From positions 62,001 through 126,000 of the forward strand of contig NZ_JAESDH010000009.1 of NCBI RefSeq assembly GCF_019249295.1: a DNA stretch of 64,000 nt, written 5' to 3'. The notes under the pieces were generated by a model, which made no database searches, had not been told where the DNA came from, and was given only the letters and a program-made list of their open reading frames with translations. The stretch is from Alteromonas antoniana. GTDB lineage: Bacteria > Pseudomonadota > Gammaproteobacteria > Enterobacterales > Alteromonadaceae. The translations under genes were made by a program, and so were the position numbers. The stretch's first letter is position 1, and each line of letters begins with the position of its first letter. Positions 27,004 to 36,704 of the stretch are shown piece after piece.

Positions 27004-27527
27004 CTACTCACTCCTTTTTCTGTAACCGGGTAATACCATGACACTCGTCTGGACACATGAGTGTGTGATGGTAACAACGCCCATTGCGTTGCTGGCGATA
27101 ACGCCTTTACGGCTCACACCGCGAATCGCCTCTTTGGATCAAGAAGGCAGGTACTACCCACTACACACGACGATGCCAACAAACATTGCACCCTCGCATT
27201 CAGAAACTCAGACTCAACCTTACCACGTTGGTTCATTCTGAAGCCATTTGTATTGTAGCGCCTTGCGTTTTTTCTGTTGTTATCAAGTGTAACCCTACGC
27301 AATGTCGCGCAACTGGCTTTGCGATCACGCTGGTTTTTGACATGATAGCCACTGCGCTTTTTGCAAATAGTGTACGATGCGTTGTTGCCCGGTTTGAACG
27401 ATACCAGTCACCAGCAGAAAAAAGCATCTGTCACCCACACTGCGCAATGACCAAAGTGCAATGGTGTTTGATTACTCATTATTGCGGCCAGCTATGCGCT
27501 TGTTGCCCCGTTTTCAGGAAGAGTCGA
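27004..27527. other. Long intergenic region before the small kinase
   Basis: About 520 bases without a supported gene. An in-frame extension of the downstream gene runs through much of it but shows no ribosome-binding site and an amino-acid mix unlike a protein domain. A TTGACA occurs at 27337-27342 but no matching -10 is correctly spaced. Confidence 0.4.
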
Positions 27528-28097
27528 TTGCATAACCTTTTCATTTTTAGCGGACAGCCCGGCGTCGGCAAATCGACGTGGTCAGCCACACTGGCCAGAG
27601 CCTGTGGCGGTTGTTTCATTGATATCGATGCGCATTTTGCGAGTGTGGTGGAAGCCGGTCTCGACCTGGCAGGTTACCACTCCGACGACCGCGATTCAGA
27701 CATGTTTAAACAGACATTTCGCGAACCGATTTATTCATCCATGTTTGCGCTGGCTAAAGATAATCTGGTGCACTCTGATGTTGTAATGAACGGACCATTT
27801 ACCCGTGAACTTTCACAACCGGACTGGTCAACACAGCTTGCTGAGACATACAAGGCTAATGTACATATCCTTTATCTCACCTGCGATACGCAAGTGCTGA
27901 AAGAACGAATACAAAAACGTGGATTATCGCGAGATATTGCGAAGCTGGAAAACTGGGATCGCTATCAACAGCGCTTTTACGAAGCCGGTAGTCCTTTATG
28001 CAGACACATCCGGATAGACACGGACAGAGAACAAAGAGATGAATGGATTGCGGCGTATTTGGAAAAGTGTGACGTGATAAGAAAAAACGGCGGATAA
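27528..28097 (+). CDS. Small P-loop kinase-like ATPase
   Basis: I start this 189-residue protein at the TTG at 27528 because AGGAAG lies six bases upstream and because it places the Walker A motif SGQPGVGKSTWSATLA at residues 8-23, the usual place. An ATG at 27447 is the alternative. Other features fit small-molecule kinases of the gluconate/adenylylsulfate-kinase type: DIDAHFASVV, a VVMNGPFTREL strand, ILYLTCDTQVLKERIQKRGLSRD as the lid, and an ARG-rich C-terminus. The substrate is unknown. Its stop codon lies in the loop of the terminator it shares with the cold-shock gene. Confidence 0.75.
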   Translation: MHNLFIFSGQPGVGKSTWSATLARACGGCFIDIDAHFASVVEAGLDLAGYHSDDRDSDMFKQTFREPIYSSMFALAKDNLVHSDVVMNGPFTRELSQPDWSTQLAETYKANVHILYLTCDTQVLKERIQKRGLSRDIAKLENWDRYQQRFYEAGSPLCRHIRIDTDREQRDEWIAAYLEKCDVIRKNGG

Positions 28098-28110
28098 ATC
28101 CGCCGTTTTT
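28083..28110. terminator. Bidirectional terminator between the kinase and csp genes
   Basis: AAAACGGCGGA (28084-28094) pairs with TCCGCCGTTTT (28099-28109) around a TAAA loop that contains part of the kinase stop codon. A-rich and T-rich flanks allow termination from both sides. Confidence 0.9.
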
Positions 28111-28116
28111 GAATTC

Positions 28117-28326
28117 TTAGATAGCTTGCACGTTAGCAGCTTGAAGACCTTTTTGACCTTCTTCAACTTCAAATTCTACGCGCTGGCCTTCTGGCAGAGT
28201 TTTGTAACCGTCAGACATAATGGCACGGAAATGAACGAATACGTCCTTACCGCCGTTATCCTGAGTTAGAAAACCATAACCTTTGTCAGCGTTAAACCAC
28301 TTAACGGTGCCTGTTACTTTAGACAT
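28117..28326 (-). CDS. Cold-shock protein, CspA family
   Basis: This 69-residue OB-fold protein contains both RNA-binding motifs, [12 protein letters not shown] (RNP1 KGYGF) and KDVFVHF (RNP2), and ends in LQAANVQAI. It binds single-stranded nucleic acid and opens RNA structure. A GAGG ribosome-binding site lies upstream. About 300 bases separate it from the upstream ubiB gene; a long structured leader, typical of cold-inducible csp genes, could occupy much of this. Confidence 0.93.
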   Translation of the reverse strand: MSKVTGTVKWFNADKGYGFLTQDNGGKDVFVHFRAIMSDGYKTLPEGQRVEFEVEEGQKGLQAANVQAI

Positions 28327-28647
28327 GTCGTATAGACCTCAAATAGCAAATCAAATGCGCATATTGCGCGTGTAACTGTTGTCTTTAATTGAAGCGAGTT
28401 ATTTGGGTCTTACTTACGAAAGGGGCAAACGTCTTACAACAAATCACAAAGTAACTTGCGTGGTTTTACATCCTGCAAATAAACAATAATCACGTCTTCA
28501 AAAAGACCTGTGACCCGAAGGCCAATGTCACTATACCATTGTGGTAAGAGAATGATACAAAAATTAGGCATTTAACTGCATTTATCACAAAATTTTCATG
28601 CAAATGTCACAACAATTATTTGACCATTTGTGCAGGTAAATGAGTAC
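28327..28647. promoter_or_regulatory. csp leader and promoter region
   Basis: The 321 bases between ubiB and csp are AT-rich and hold no ORF with a ribosome-binding site. They should carry the csp promoter and 5' leader. I could not identify a clear cold box. No strong ubiB terminator is visible. Confidence 0.4.
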
Positions 28648-30276
28648 TTACTGCCCTTTTCTCCAAGCCATATACCAGCAGACAACACCAGCAAGCGCAC
28701 TTGCTGCGGGAAACGCCCAGTGGATCTGATAAACCGGCAAAATAGCGGCGAGTAACACGCCGGTAGCACCAACAATGCTTAAATGCGTCGACTGAATCGA
28801 TTGTGTCTGAAGCTCAATCATCTTCTGATGCGTGCGTTGCTGCTGCAGCGGAATTCGTTTCATCTGCATCATGCTGTCGTGAATGAGGTCCGGCATTTCT
28901 GGCAGCTTTTCTGACCAGTACGGCATGTTTTCACGCACTTTTTTAATCATTGCGGTCACGCCGATTTGTTCCCGCATCCAGTTTTCCAGAAACGGTTTCG
29001 CCGTTTTCCATAGATCCAGTTGCGGATACAGCTGGCGGCCCAGCCCCTCTACGTACAGCAGCGTTTTCTGCAGCAGTACCAGTTGTGGCTGTACTTCCAT
29101 GTTGAAGCGCCGTGCGGTATTAAACAGTTGCAGCAAGACATTCCCGAAAGAAATTTCTGCCAGTGGCTTCTGAAAAATGGGTTCGCACACGGTGCGGATC
29201 GCCATTTCAAACTCATCAATATTGGTATCTTGCGGTACCCAGCCTGAATCGGCGTGCAATTGCGCTACCTTACGGTAATCCCGGTTGAAAAACGCGATGA
29301 AGTTTTCTGCCAGATAACGCTTATCTTCTTTATTCAGCGTGCCGACAATGCCAAAGTCGATGGCGATATACTTCGGGTTTGTCGGATTTTCCGTGGCAAC
29401 AAAGATATTTCCCGGATGCATATCAGCGTGAAAAAAGCTGTCGCGAAACACCTGCGTAAAGAAAACCTCTACGCCCCGCTCAGCGAGCACTTTCATGTTT
29501 GTATTCTGCGCCAGCAGTGCATCAATGTTCGATATAGGCAGGCCGTAAATACGCTCCATCACCAACACATTGTGCCTGCAGTGATCACTGTAAATTTCAG
29601 GCACATACAATGCGTCAGAACCTTCGAAGTTGCGGCGAAGCTGCATGCCATTGGCCGACTCGCGCAACAAATCTAACTCATCAACAATGGTTTTCTGATA
29701 TTCCTTTACCACCTCTATCGGACGCAAACGCTTGCCATCAGGCAGCCACTTTTGCAGCACTTTCGCCAGCGTGTATAACAACTCCATATCGGCGTTGATG
29801 GTGTCACGGATATCCGGTCGCAACACCTTAACTACCACGTCACGGTTGTTGCTGCGAAGCTTCGCAGCATGCACCTGTGCAATTGACGCGGATGCAAGCG
29901 GCTCTGCATGAAACTCACTGAACAGTTCATCCAGTGTTCGCAGTTGCAGAGAGGTTTTAATAATCTGTTGGGCAGCCTCGCTGGAAAACGGCGTGACTTT
30001 GTCCTGCAGCATCGCCAGTTCATTTGCTATCGCCGGGGCCAGCAGGTCGCGTCGGGTAGACAACATTTGTCCGAACTTGATAAAGACCGGGCCAAGTGAC
30101 TGCAGTGCCAGCGTTATTCGTTCTCCGGCATTGTGCTTTTTATGCTTGTTGGGGATCCAGAATATACACTTTCTTGCCAGTCGGGCATACCAGGGCAACC
30201 AACGCTTGGGGATAAGTTCATCAACACCATGCTGTAGCAGCACTTTATTTATTTTATACAACCTGAGAATGCGCAT
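28648..30276 (-). CDS. ubiB: Ubiquinone biosynthesis regulatory kinase-like protein UbiB
   Basis: The 542-residue ADCK/UbiB ATPase supports the aerobic hydroxylation complex of ubiquinone synthesis. The KxGQ motif is visible as [18 protein letters not shown], followed by the Ala-rich nucleotide loop [13 protein letters not shown], the [10 protein letters not shown] lysine and the [10 protein letters not shown] and IDFGIVG catalytic blocks. Two C-terminal hydrophobic stretches ([20 protein letters not shown] and [19 protein letters not shown]) form the membrane anchor. It is last in ubiE-ubiJ-ubiB, two bases after ubiJ. Confidence 0.96.
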   Translation of the reverse strand: MRILRLYKINKVLLQHGVDELIPKRWLPWYARLARKCIFWIPNKHKKHNAGERITLALQSLGPVFIKFGQMLSTRRDLLAPAIANELAMLQDKVTPFSSEAAQQIIKTSLQLRTLDELFSEFHAEPLASASIAQVHAAKLRSNNRDVVVKVLRPDIRDTINADMELLYTLAKVLQKWLPDGKRLRPIEVVKEYQKTIVDELDLLRESANGMQLRRNFEGSDALYVPEIYSDHCRHNVLVMERIYGLPISNIDALLAQNTNMKVLAERGVEVFFTQVFRDSFFHADMHPGNIFVATENPTNPKYIAIDFGIVGTLNKEDKRYLAENFIAFFNRDYRKVAQLHADSGWVPQDTNIDEFEMAIRTVCEPIFQKPLAEISFGNVLLQLFNTARRFNMEVQPQLVLLQKTLLYVEGLGRQLYPQLDLWKTAKPFLENWMREQIGVTAMIKKVRENMPYWSEKLPEMPDLIHDSMMQMKRIPLQQQRTHQKMIELQTQSIQSTHLSIVGATGVLLAAILPVYQIHWAFPAASALAGVVCWYMAWRKGQ

Positions 30277-30278
30277 AA

Positions 30279-30920
30279 TCAGTTCTTGTTCGCCTGCTCT
30301 TCCAGCTTCTGTAATCGCACTTCTGCCCGCGCGACGTCATCACGCAGCTCGCTGACCTCATCGTTGAAATGCATGACAGCCAGGCGGTGTGCAGCCAGCT
30401 GTTTCTCTTCCACCACCGCATTACCCACGGTACGGCTAAGCTTTCGCGTAAAGGTTAACAGCGTATTGTGCATGCGTTTTCCTGCTGAAAATACTTCATG
30501 CGCCAGCACGTCATTGGTGTGTTCAGCCAGGTGCTCTTCCCAGTCGATATCCAGCTGCTGAAACAGCGCGCTGACCTGTTGAGCAATGCGCAGCTCGCCG
30601 TCCAGATTCAGTTTCTTTTCCTGAATCAGACGGGTAAGCTGACTGGTGTCTTTTAACGTCGGCAAGGTGTCCAGCGAGGTCTGAATACAACAGTCTGCAG
30701 CGGTCAGCGAGGCAATAAGCGCGTCGCGGGGTTGCTGTGTTGTCAGCACATCCACACGGTCTGAAAAATGCAGTTCAATGCCAAAGGGAAGAGGCGTAAC
30801 GAAAATCACAAACCGCGAGCCGGCCAGCGGCTTTAAACGCGCGGCCGAATCCGGATCCATGCTGAGCATCTGATTTATCAGTCGCTCAATGGTCGCGCTA
30901 AATAATGCTGACGCAGGCAT
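30279..30920 (-). CDS. ubiJ: Ubiquinone biosynthesis accessory factor UbiJ
   Basis: The 213-residue protein starts at the ATG at 30920, whose A is the last base of the ubiE stop (TAATG). It has the SCP2-like lipid-binding N-terminal domain ([35 protein letters not shown]) and a C-terminal coiled coil ([28 protein letters not shown]) that in UbiJ joins the soluble Ubi complex. It sits between ubiE and ubiB in the conserved order. A longer start at 30980 lies inside ubiE and was not used. Confidence 0.93.
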   Translation of the reverse strand: MPASALFSATIERLINQMLSMDPDSAARLKPLAGSRFVIFVTPLPFGIELHFSDRVDVLTTQQPRDALIASLTAADCCIQTSLDTLPTLKDTSQLTRLIQEKKLNLDGELRIAQQVSALFQQLDIDWEEHLAEHTNDVLAHEVFSAGKRMHNTLLTFTRKLSRTVGNAVVEEKQLAAHRLAVMHFNDEVSELRDDVARAEVRLQKLEEQANKN

Positions 30921-31708
30921 TAAAATTTGTACCCTCTGTGCAGTGCAACAATACCACCGGTCAGGTTTTTGTAGTCGCATTGCTCAAAGCCGGCCTTTTC
31001 AAACATGCCCTTCAGGGTTTCCTGATCCGGGTGCATACGAATACTTTCCGCCAGATACTGGTAGCTTTCGCCATCGTTTGCCACCAGCTGCCCCATTTTT
31101 GGCAGCACATGAAACGAATACATATCGTAAAGCTTGCTTAACTGTTCCGTGGTCGGTTTAGAAAACTCCAGTACCAGCAAACGGCCACCCGGCTTCAACA
31201 CCCGGTAAATCGAGTTCAGCGCGTTTTGTTTTTCCGTCACATTGCGAAGTCCGAACGCCATGGTGACGATATCAAAGGAATTATCCGGAAACGGCAGCGC
31301 TTCGGCATCCGCCTGAACGTAGTCGATGTTGCTGATAAGCCCGCGGTCACGCAGTTTATCGCGTCCCACGGTCAACATAGACAGGTTGATGTCAGCCAGC
31401 GTGACATTGCCAGTAGGGCCAACCAAGCGGGAAAATTTTGCCGTCAAATCGCCGGTACCGCCGGCAATATCGAGAATTTTATGTCCGGCGCGCGCCCCGG
31501 AACAGTCGATAGTGTAACGCTTCCACAAACGATGAATGCCCAGGGACATCAAATCATTCATGACATCGTACTTCGCCGCAACCGAGTCAAATACATTAGC
31601 CACCATTGAGGCTTTTTGTGACTTATCGACCTGCTTGTAACCAAAGTCGGTGGTGACTGCAGTATTCTGATTCTCTGATGTGGAGGGCGTATTCGGATTG
31701 TCGCTCAT
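30920..31708 (-). CDS. ubiE: Demethylmenaquinone/2-polyprenyl benzoquinol methyltransferase UbiE
   Basis: The 262-residue SAM-dependent C-methyltransferase acts in ubiquinone and menaquinone synthesis. The signatures [26 protein letters not shown], the SAM loop [38 protein letters not shown] and [17 protein letters not shown] are all present. It heads the ubiE-ubiJ-ubiB operon with a one-base overlap into ubiJ. Confidence 0.97.
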   Translation of the reverse strand: MSDNPNTPSTSENQNTAVTTDFGYKQVDKSQKASMVANVFDSVAAKYDVMNDLMSLGIHRLWKRYTIDCSGARAGHKILDIAGGTGDLTAKFSRLVGPTGNVTLADINLSMLTVGRDKLRDRGLISNIDYVQADAEALPFPDNSFDIVTMAFGLRNVTEKQNALNSIYRVLKPGGRLLVLEFSKPTTEQLSKLYDMYSFHVLPKMGQLVANDGESYQYLAESIRMHPDQETLKGMFEKAGFEQCDYKNLTGGIVALHRGYKF

Positions 31709-32013
31709 GACGGTCCTGTCAGTTATTTTTACTGTGTCAAAGTGTAACGAAATAAGGCGGTTAGCAACAGCGCTTTACCGCCTTAAATACAGGAAAGTTT
31801 AACCGGATGCCGGCATGGAAAATTACAGTGACCTCAGATAAGCGATGGCAGCAGGCAAACAGTGCCTGAGCGCACGGTAACGCGCAGAAAAGCCGCGGGG
31901 GATGGCTCTGTCACACACAAGGGTGAAGGGTATAAGACATGCTGACGGCTGTTTACATGTGCTGACGGTGTGCCCCATCAATGCCAGTCGCGCTTAAGCA
32001 ATGACATTCATAC
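31709..32013. other. Intergenic region upstream of ubiE
   Basis: About 305 bases that should hold the ubiE promoter. I see no ORF, no strong repeat and no clear promoter pair. Confidence 0.3.
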
Positions 32014-32046
32014 ATCAGGTTGTGACCAGCCCGGCCACAACCTGAT
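32014..32046 (-). terminator. Hairpin after the prlC-glycosylase operon
   Basis: ATCAGGTTGTG (32014-32024) and CACAACCTGAT (32036-32046) form a perfect 11-bp stem beginning a few bases past the glycosylase stop. There is no long T run on the minus strand, so it may act as an RNA 3'-end structure. Confidence 0.55.
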
Positions 32047-32052
32047 AAGCGG

Positions 32053-32742
32053 TCAGACTACACGGCGATTTGTGCCCCAGCTGTAAGCGAGGATCTGGCT
32101 GATTTGTTCCAGCGGACGCCCGCTTTGCTGTTGCCATGTGTCAAATTGCGCAGCAATCGTTTCCAGGCTGCGTTTTGTTTGCAGGCCCCCGTGGATCAGA
32201 TCCTGTTTGCGAAAATAGTCTTCCACATCCTGCGACAATAAGAAGGTGTCCACGCCAATAGCGCGCAGCATATACGAGCCCGTATTACCACCAAGACGCG
32301 CACCACGCTTCTTAAGAAACTGCCAGAGATGCACGATTTCTGCGCCTTCAAACGACGCCACAAAGTTACCGAAACTGCCGTGCTCACGTGCAACATCGTT
32401 AATCATGATGGCGTTGTCACGCACCGTCATTACCTTTTTGTAGTTTCTGACGATGCGCTTGTCCGATGCTTTCTGCTCCAGCATTTCATCGGGCATCAGC
32501 AACACTTTATCAATGTCGAAACCAAAGAATACGGTTTCGAAATCCGGCCACTTTTTCTCGATTACCCGCCATACAAATCCGGACTGAAATACCTTTTTGG
32601 TCATCTCGGCCAGAAAGCGATCGTCGGGTACCTTGCTGACCTGCTTCGCCGTCAATGGTTTGGTGACCATCGCCTCTACGATGTCAGCGCCCCCTTTTCG
32701 CTCGCAGGCGCGCTGGTAAATAGTATCGAAGGTTTCCGCCAT
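32053..32742 (-). CDS. DNA-3-methyladenine glycosylase I family protein
   Basis: The 229-residue protein matches the Tag (COG2818) family of helix-hairpin-helix glycosylases that remove 3-methyladenine: KVFQSGFVWRVIEKKWPDFE, the RIVRNYKKVMTVRDNAI block and GGNTGSYMLRAIGVDTFLLSQDVEDYF. The N-terminus MAETFDTIYQRACERKGG lacks the Cys and His of the zinc snap known in E. coli Tag, so this is a zinc-less branch. Its ATG overlaps the prlC stop by one base (TAATG), so it is translationally coupled. Confidence 0.85.
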   Translation of the reverse strand: MAETFDTIYQRACERKGGADIVEAMVTKPLTAKQVSKVPDDRFLAEMTKKVFQSGFVWRVIEKKWPDFETVFFGFDIDKVLLMPDEMLEQKASDKRIVRNYKKVMTVRDNAIMINDVAREHGSFGNFVASFEGAEIVHLWQFLKKRGARLGGNTGSYMLRAIGVDTFLLSQDVEDYFRKQDLIHGGLQTKRSLETIAAQFDTWQQQSGRPLEQISQILAYSWGTNRRVV

Positions 32743-34778
32743 TAGCCGGTAATACCACTGTGTCGCAGCAATGCATCGACATTGGGTTCACGGCCCCTGA
32801 AGGCCACGAACAGATCCATCGGTTCACGGCTACCGCCCATTTCCAGAATGTTTTGCAGAAAGGATCTGCCGGTATCGCGATTGAAGATCCCATCTTCTTC
32901 GAAACGGCTGAATGCGTCAGAAGAAAGCACCTCGGCCCATTTATAGCTGTAATAGCCAGCGGCGTAACCGCCCGCAAAAATGTGACCGAAACTATTCTGG
33001 AATCGATTAAACGAAGGTGGCGTGATAACCGCGACTTCGTCGCGCACCGCATCCAGGGTTTTCTGCACATCAACGGCACTGCCGTCCTGCTGGTGCAAAA
33101 GAAAATCGAACAGGCTAAACTCCAGCTGTCTTACCATCTGCATAGCAGACTGGAAATTCCGCGCCGCCAACATTCTGTCCAGCAGATCGTTTGGCAACGC
33201 TTCTTCTGTCTCGTAGTGGCCGGAAATGAAGCTCAACGCTTCCTCTTCCCAACACCAGTTTTCAAGAAACTGACTGGGCAGCTCTACCGCATCCCATGGC
33301 ACACCATTAATGCCTGACACCCCGGCAACCGACATTTTGGTCAGCATATGATGAATGCCGTGACCGAATTCATGGAACAGTGTGACCACTTCATCGTGAG
33401 TAAACAACGCGGGTTTGTCGCCCACCGGTGCATTAAAATTACAGGTGAGATACGCAACCGGGCGCTGCAGTTCACCATTTAACAGGTTTCGACGCACACG
33501 GCACTCATCCATCCAGGCGCCGCCACGTTTCTTCTCACGGGCGTACAAATCAAGATAGAAACTGCCACGCAGCGCATCCGCGTCATCAGTAATGGTGAAA
33601 TAGCGCACGTCTTTGTGCCAGGTATCGATACCCGGCTGTTCCAGAATTTTAAGGCCATACAAGCGGTGCACTACTTCGAACAGGCCTGACAGGACCTTGT
33701 CTTCCGGAAAGTATGGGCGCAGCATCTCATCAGAAATTGTGTATTTTTCCTGTTTGAGCTTTTCGCTGTAGTAAGGCACATCCCAGGCTTCCAGTTCTGT
33801 GACATTATGTTTGTCGCTGGCAAACTGCTTCACTTCGTCCAGATCCTGCTGCGCCTGCGGCTTCGACTTTGCCGCGAGATCACGAAGGAAGTCGATAACC
33901 TGTTGCGGAGACTCCGCCATCTTGGTTGCCAGCGAGCTTTCTGCATAACTGTCAAAGCCAAGCAGCTTCGCCATCTCGGTGCGCAGTGCCAGAATTTCCT
34001 GGATGATGTCGGTGTTATCCCACTTACCGGCGTTCGGCCCCTGCTCCGAGGCGCGGGTGCTGTACGCCCGGTACATCTCTTCGCGAAGTTCACGCTTGTC
34101 TGCGTAAAGCATAACCGGGAGATAGGAAGGAATATCCAGCGTAAACAGCCAGCCCTGCAAATCTTTCTGGTGGGCCGCCTGCGCGGCAGCCTCACGGGCA
34201 GATTCCGGCAGCCCGGCTAAGTCCGCCTCATCAGTGATATGCTTAGTCCAGCCCATGGTGGCGTCCATCACATTGTTGCTGAAGGTCGATGACAACTCAC
34301 TGAGTCGCGCCTGGATTTCGGCATAGCGTTTTTTCTGCTCAGCTGGCAGCGCCACACCGGAAAGCGTAAAATCACGGATAGTATTAGTAATATGCTTTTG
34401 CTGTTCTTCACTAAGCTGTGCAAATTCGTCACTGTCTTTCAGCGACTTGTATGCCTGGTAAAGTCCTTCGTGCTGCCCCACCCACGTACCGTATTCTGAT
34501 AGCATCGGTAAACAGCTGTCATGGGCTTCGCGCAGCGCATCGGTGCTGACAACAGAGTTCATATGCGATACCGGAGACCAAAGCTTGCCTAAATGGTCAT
34601 CTACTTCTTCGATTTTCAGCACCACATTTGCGTAAGAGTAATCTCTGGATTCCACCACCTCATCAATGGTTTGCTTGCATTGTGCAATGGCAGATTCAAC
34701 AGCAGGTTTAATTTGCTCAGGTGTAATACCTGAAAAAAGTGGCAGACCGTCTGTTTTCTCGATAGCAGGTGTTGTCAT
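32742..34778 (-). CDS. prlC: Oligopeptidase A
   Basis: The 678-residue M3 zinc metallopeptidase degrades signal peptides and short peptides in the cytosol. The zinc motif HEFGHGIHHML is clear, with the downstream Glu in ENWCWEEEALSF and substrate-binding HIFAGGYAAGYYSYKWAE. Start at 34778 follows a GAGAATGGA-type site; the farther in-frame start at 34838 adds 20 residues with no family match. The glycosylase gene overlaps its 3' end. Confidence 0.96.
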   Translation of the reverse strand: MTTPAIEKTDGLPLFSGITPEQIKPAVESAIAQCKQTIDEVVESRDYSYANVVLKIEEVDDHLGKLWSPVSHMNSVVSTDALREAHDSCLPMLSEYGTWVGQHEGLYQAYKSLKDSDEFAQLSEEQQKHITNTIRDFTLSGVALPAEQKKRYAEIQARLSELSSTFSNNVMDATMGWTKHITDEADLAGLPESAREAAAQAAHQKDLQGWLFTLDIPSYLPVMLYADKRELREEMYRAYSTRASEQGPNAGKWDNTDIIQEILALRTEMAKLLGFDSYAESSLATKMAESPQQVIDFLRDLAAKSKPQAQQDLDEVKQFASDKHNVTELEAWDVPYYSEKLKQEKYTISDEMLRPYFPEDKVLSGLFEVVHRLYGLKILEQPGIDTWHKDVRYFTITDDADALRGSFYLDLYAREKKRGGAWMDECRVRRNLLNGELQRPVAYLTCNFNAPVGDKPALFTHDEVVTLFHEFGHGIHHMLTKMSVAGVSGINGVPWDAVELPSQFLENWCWEEEALSFISGHYETEEALPNDLLDRMLAARNFQSAMQMVRQLEFSLFDFLLHQQDGSAVDVQKTLDAVRDEVAVITPPSFNRFQNSFGHIFAGGYAAGYYSYKWAEVLSSDAFSRFEEDGIFNRDTGRSFLQNILEMGGSREPMDLFVAFRGREPNVDALLRHSGITG

Positions 34779-34987
34779 TCCATTCTCACTTTCATTGGGA
34801 TATGAGAGAGTATGTGGGATCGCTGAGAGGAAAAACAAGGGAATTTACAGCGTGTTTTGTTCTAACGCCTCCAGAGAGTAGAACGGGCTGTGAAAGGGGC
34901 CGGCTTCGTATTCCGACCGCTTGTCAGTGGTGTGTTGTTCAATTGGCCCAGCTATCGTCGGCGTGTCATCGCCAGCATGCCAGACAC

Positions 34988-36685
34988 CTACGTTCGAAAA
35001 GGTTGTTGTAACACCAGCTTCTGAAAGTCATTTCGTGTTACCGCTTTACTGAAAATAAAGCCCTGTACCGTATCGCAATGCAGACGCTTTAAACATTTCA
35101 ACACGGCATTCGTTTCCACCCCTTCAGCGACTACCTGCATTTCCAGCTTGCGCGCGCTGCTTATCAGGCTTTTTACCAACTCTCTTTTATTGGGTTCGGT
35201 GTCAATGTGGTCCACCAGCGATTTATCCAGCTTCAGAACGTCAATGGGAAGTTTTGCAAGATAAGACAGTGATGTATATCCAGCACCGAAATCATCAATA
35301 GAGATACGCACGCCCAGTAATTTTATCTGCCAGAGCAGGTTATTCATAAAATCACTGTTTTCTGCAATGGCGGTTTCGGTAATTTCCAGCTCAATAACAC
35401 GCGGATTGAGGCTGTATCGCTCCAGCTCACTTTTCAATAGCCTTACGATGTGAAAAGACTGCAGTTGCCGTACCGACACATTGATAGCCACCGAGGTGAT
35501 ATCCGGGCTAAAGCGAACCAGTTCGGAGGCCGAGCGAATGCTGTTTTTCAGCACCCAGTCACCGATAGTCTCAATCTGGCCGTCCAGTTCCGCCAGACTG
35601 ATAAACTCTGCAGGAGAGACCCATCCCATAGACTGATGCTGCCACCGAAGCAGCACTTCAGCGCCTTCTATCATACCGGATTGCAGCGATACTTTAGGTT
35701 GATACGCCAGCGTAAACTCCCCCTGTTGTAAGCCGTGCTGCAAGTCGTTGCGGATAGCCTGCTGACGCTGAAAACGTTCGATGGTACTGTCGTCAAGATG
35801 CGTTACCGTCACCCGGTTAACTTCGCGGAGAATGGCGAGCTCCAGGCTTTTTATCAGAATATCAAACTCAAACGCGCAATCTTTGGTAACCCGATAGCCC
35901 ACCCCGACGTGACAAAACACCGTATTATTATTAATTAAATACGACTTCTGAATGAAACGACGCATGTCGCTGCACAGCTCATCCAGAGTTTTCTCATCCG
36001 TTTCCGGAAAAAATATCGCAAACAGTCCCTGCTCAAGGCATTTTACTCTGCAAGGCACTTTCAGAAAGCTTCGGATACGCTCGGAAATCAGCGTATCAAG
36101 TTCGTCGGCAACGTCGCTGCCATGTGACAGACCAATATCATCGTAATTAATCAGTTTGACCACCACCAGCGTATTGTACTGGTCGAACGGAATCACGTTT
36201 TGCGGCGCGTCCGGACCTTCTTTGTGCTGATCAAGTGACGCTTTTAATGAGCGAATGCGTTGCGTCCAGGTGTTCTCCCGCCGGGTATTGTATTGCCTGA
36301 AAGCCTGCTCGATTTCACTGACAAGCACACTGTCAGTCCAGGGTTTTGTCAGGTATTTATTTGCCAGGCCGTTGTTTAACAATTCAACCAGAGTATCAAA
36401 ATCCCCCTCACCGCTAAGCATGATGGTGACAGTAGCCGGATAATACTGATGGATATAACGAAGCAGGTCGGCACCAGACATATGTGGCATGTTATTGTCT
36501 GTCAGCACCACCGCAATGTTATTTTGGGCAAGTATTGGCAGGGCTTCTTTTCCGTTTACTGCAGTATGAATGCGGTATCCGGCTGGCCGGATTACACGTT
36601 TCAGTGATGACAGTACGGCAGGCTCATCGTCAACGATAAGCAACTCTTGCACACCGCTCGGCGGGCTCACGTATTGCAATGACAT
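34988..36685 (-). CDS. REC / degenerate GGDEF / EAL response regulator
   Basis: The 565-residue product (ATG at 36685) begins with a receiver domain: LLIVDDEP with DD at 19-20, phospho-acceptor Asp63 in TDNNMPHMSG and Lys114 in LTKPW. A middle region (about 160-300) resembles a GGDEF fold without a GGDEF motif. The C-terminal EAL domain has EVLLRW in place of EALLRW, yet keeps the catalytic Glu plus DDFGAGY, LKLDKSLVD and VVAEGVETN, so c-di-GMP hydrolysis is plausible. It would lower c-di-GMP in response to a kinase. It partly neighbours a porin-like gene on the same strand and sits at one end of a signalling cluster. Confidence 0.88.
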   Translation of the reverse strand: MSLQYVSPPSGVQELLIVDDEPAVLSSLKRVIRPAGYRIHTAVNGKEALPILAQNNIAVVLTDNNMPHMSGADLLRYIHQYYPATVTIMLSGEGDFDTLVELLNNGLANKYLTKPWTDSVLVSEIEQAFRQYNTRRENTWTQRIRSLKASLDQHKEGPDAPQNVIPFDQYNTLVVVKLINYDDIGLSHGSDVADELDTLISERIRSFLKVPCRVKCLEQGLFAIFFPETDEKTLDELCSDMRRFIQKSYLINNNTVFCHVGVGYRVTKDCAFEFDILIKSLELAILREVNRVTVTHLDDSTIERFQRQQAIRNDLQHGLQQGEFTLAYQPKVSLQSGMIEGAEVLLRWQHQSMGWVSPAEFISLAELDGQIETIGDWVLKNSIRSASELVRFSPDITSVAINVSVRQLQSFHIVRLLKSELERYSLNPRVIELEITETAIAENSDFMNNLLWQIKLLGVRISIDDFGAGYTSLSYLAKLPIDVLKLDKSLVDHIDTEPNKRELVKSLISSARKLEMQVVAEGVETNAVLKCLKRLHCDTVQGFIFSKAVTRNDFQKLVLQQPFRT

Positions 36686-36704
36686 GGTACACCTCAGAAA
36701 GTCA

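Noticed and set aside
27186-27527. Upstream extension of the small kinase
   Set aside because: Composition is Cys-rich and unlike a domain, and the start has no ribosome-binding site.
34779-34838. Longer prlC start
   Set aside because: The added residues match nothing in the family, while the ATG at 34778 has a better-placed ribosome-binding site.
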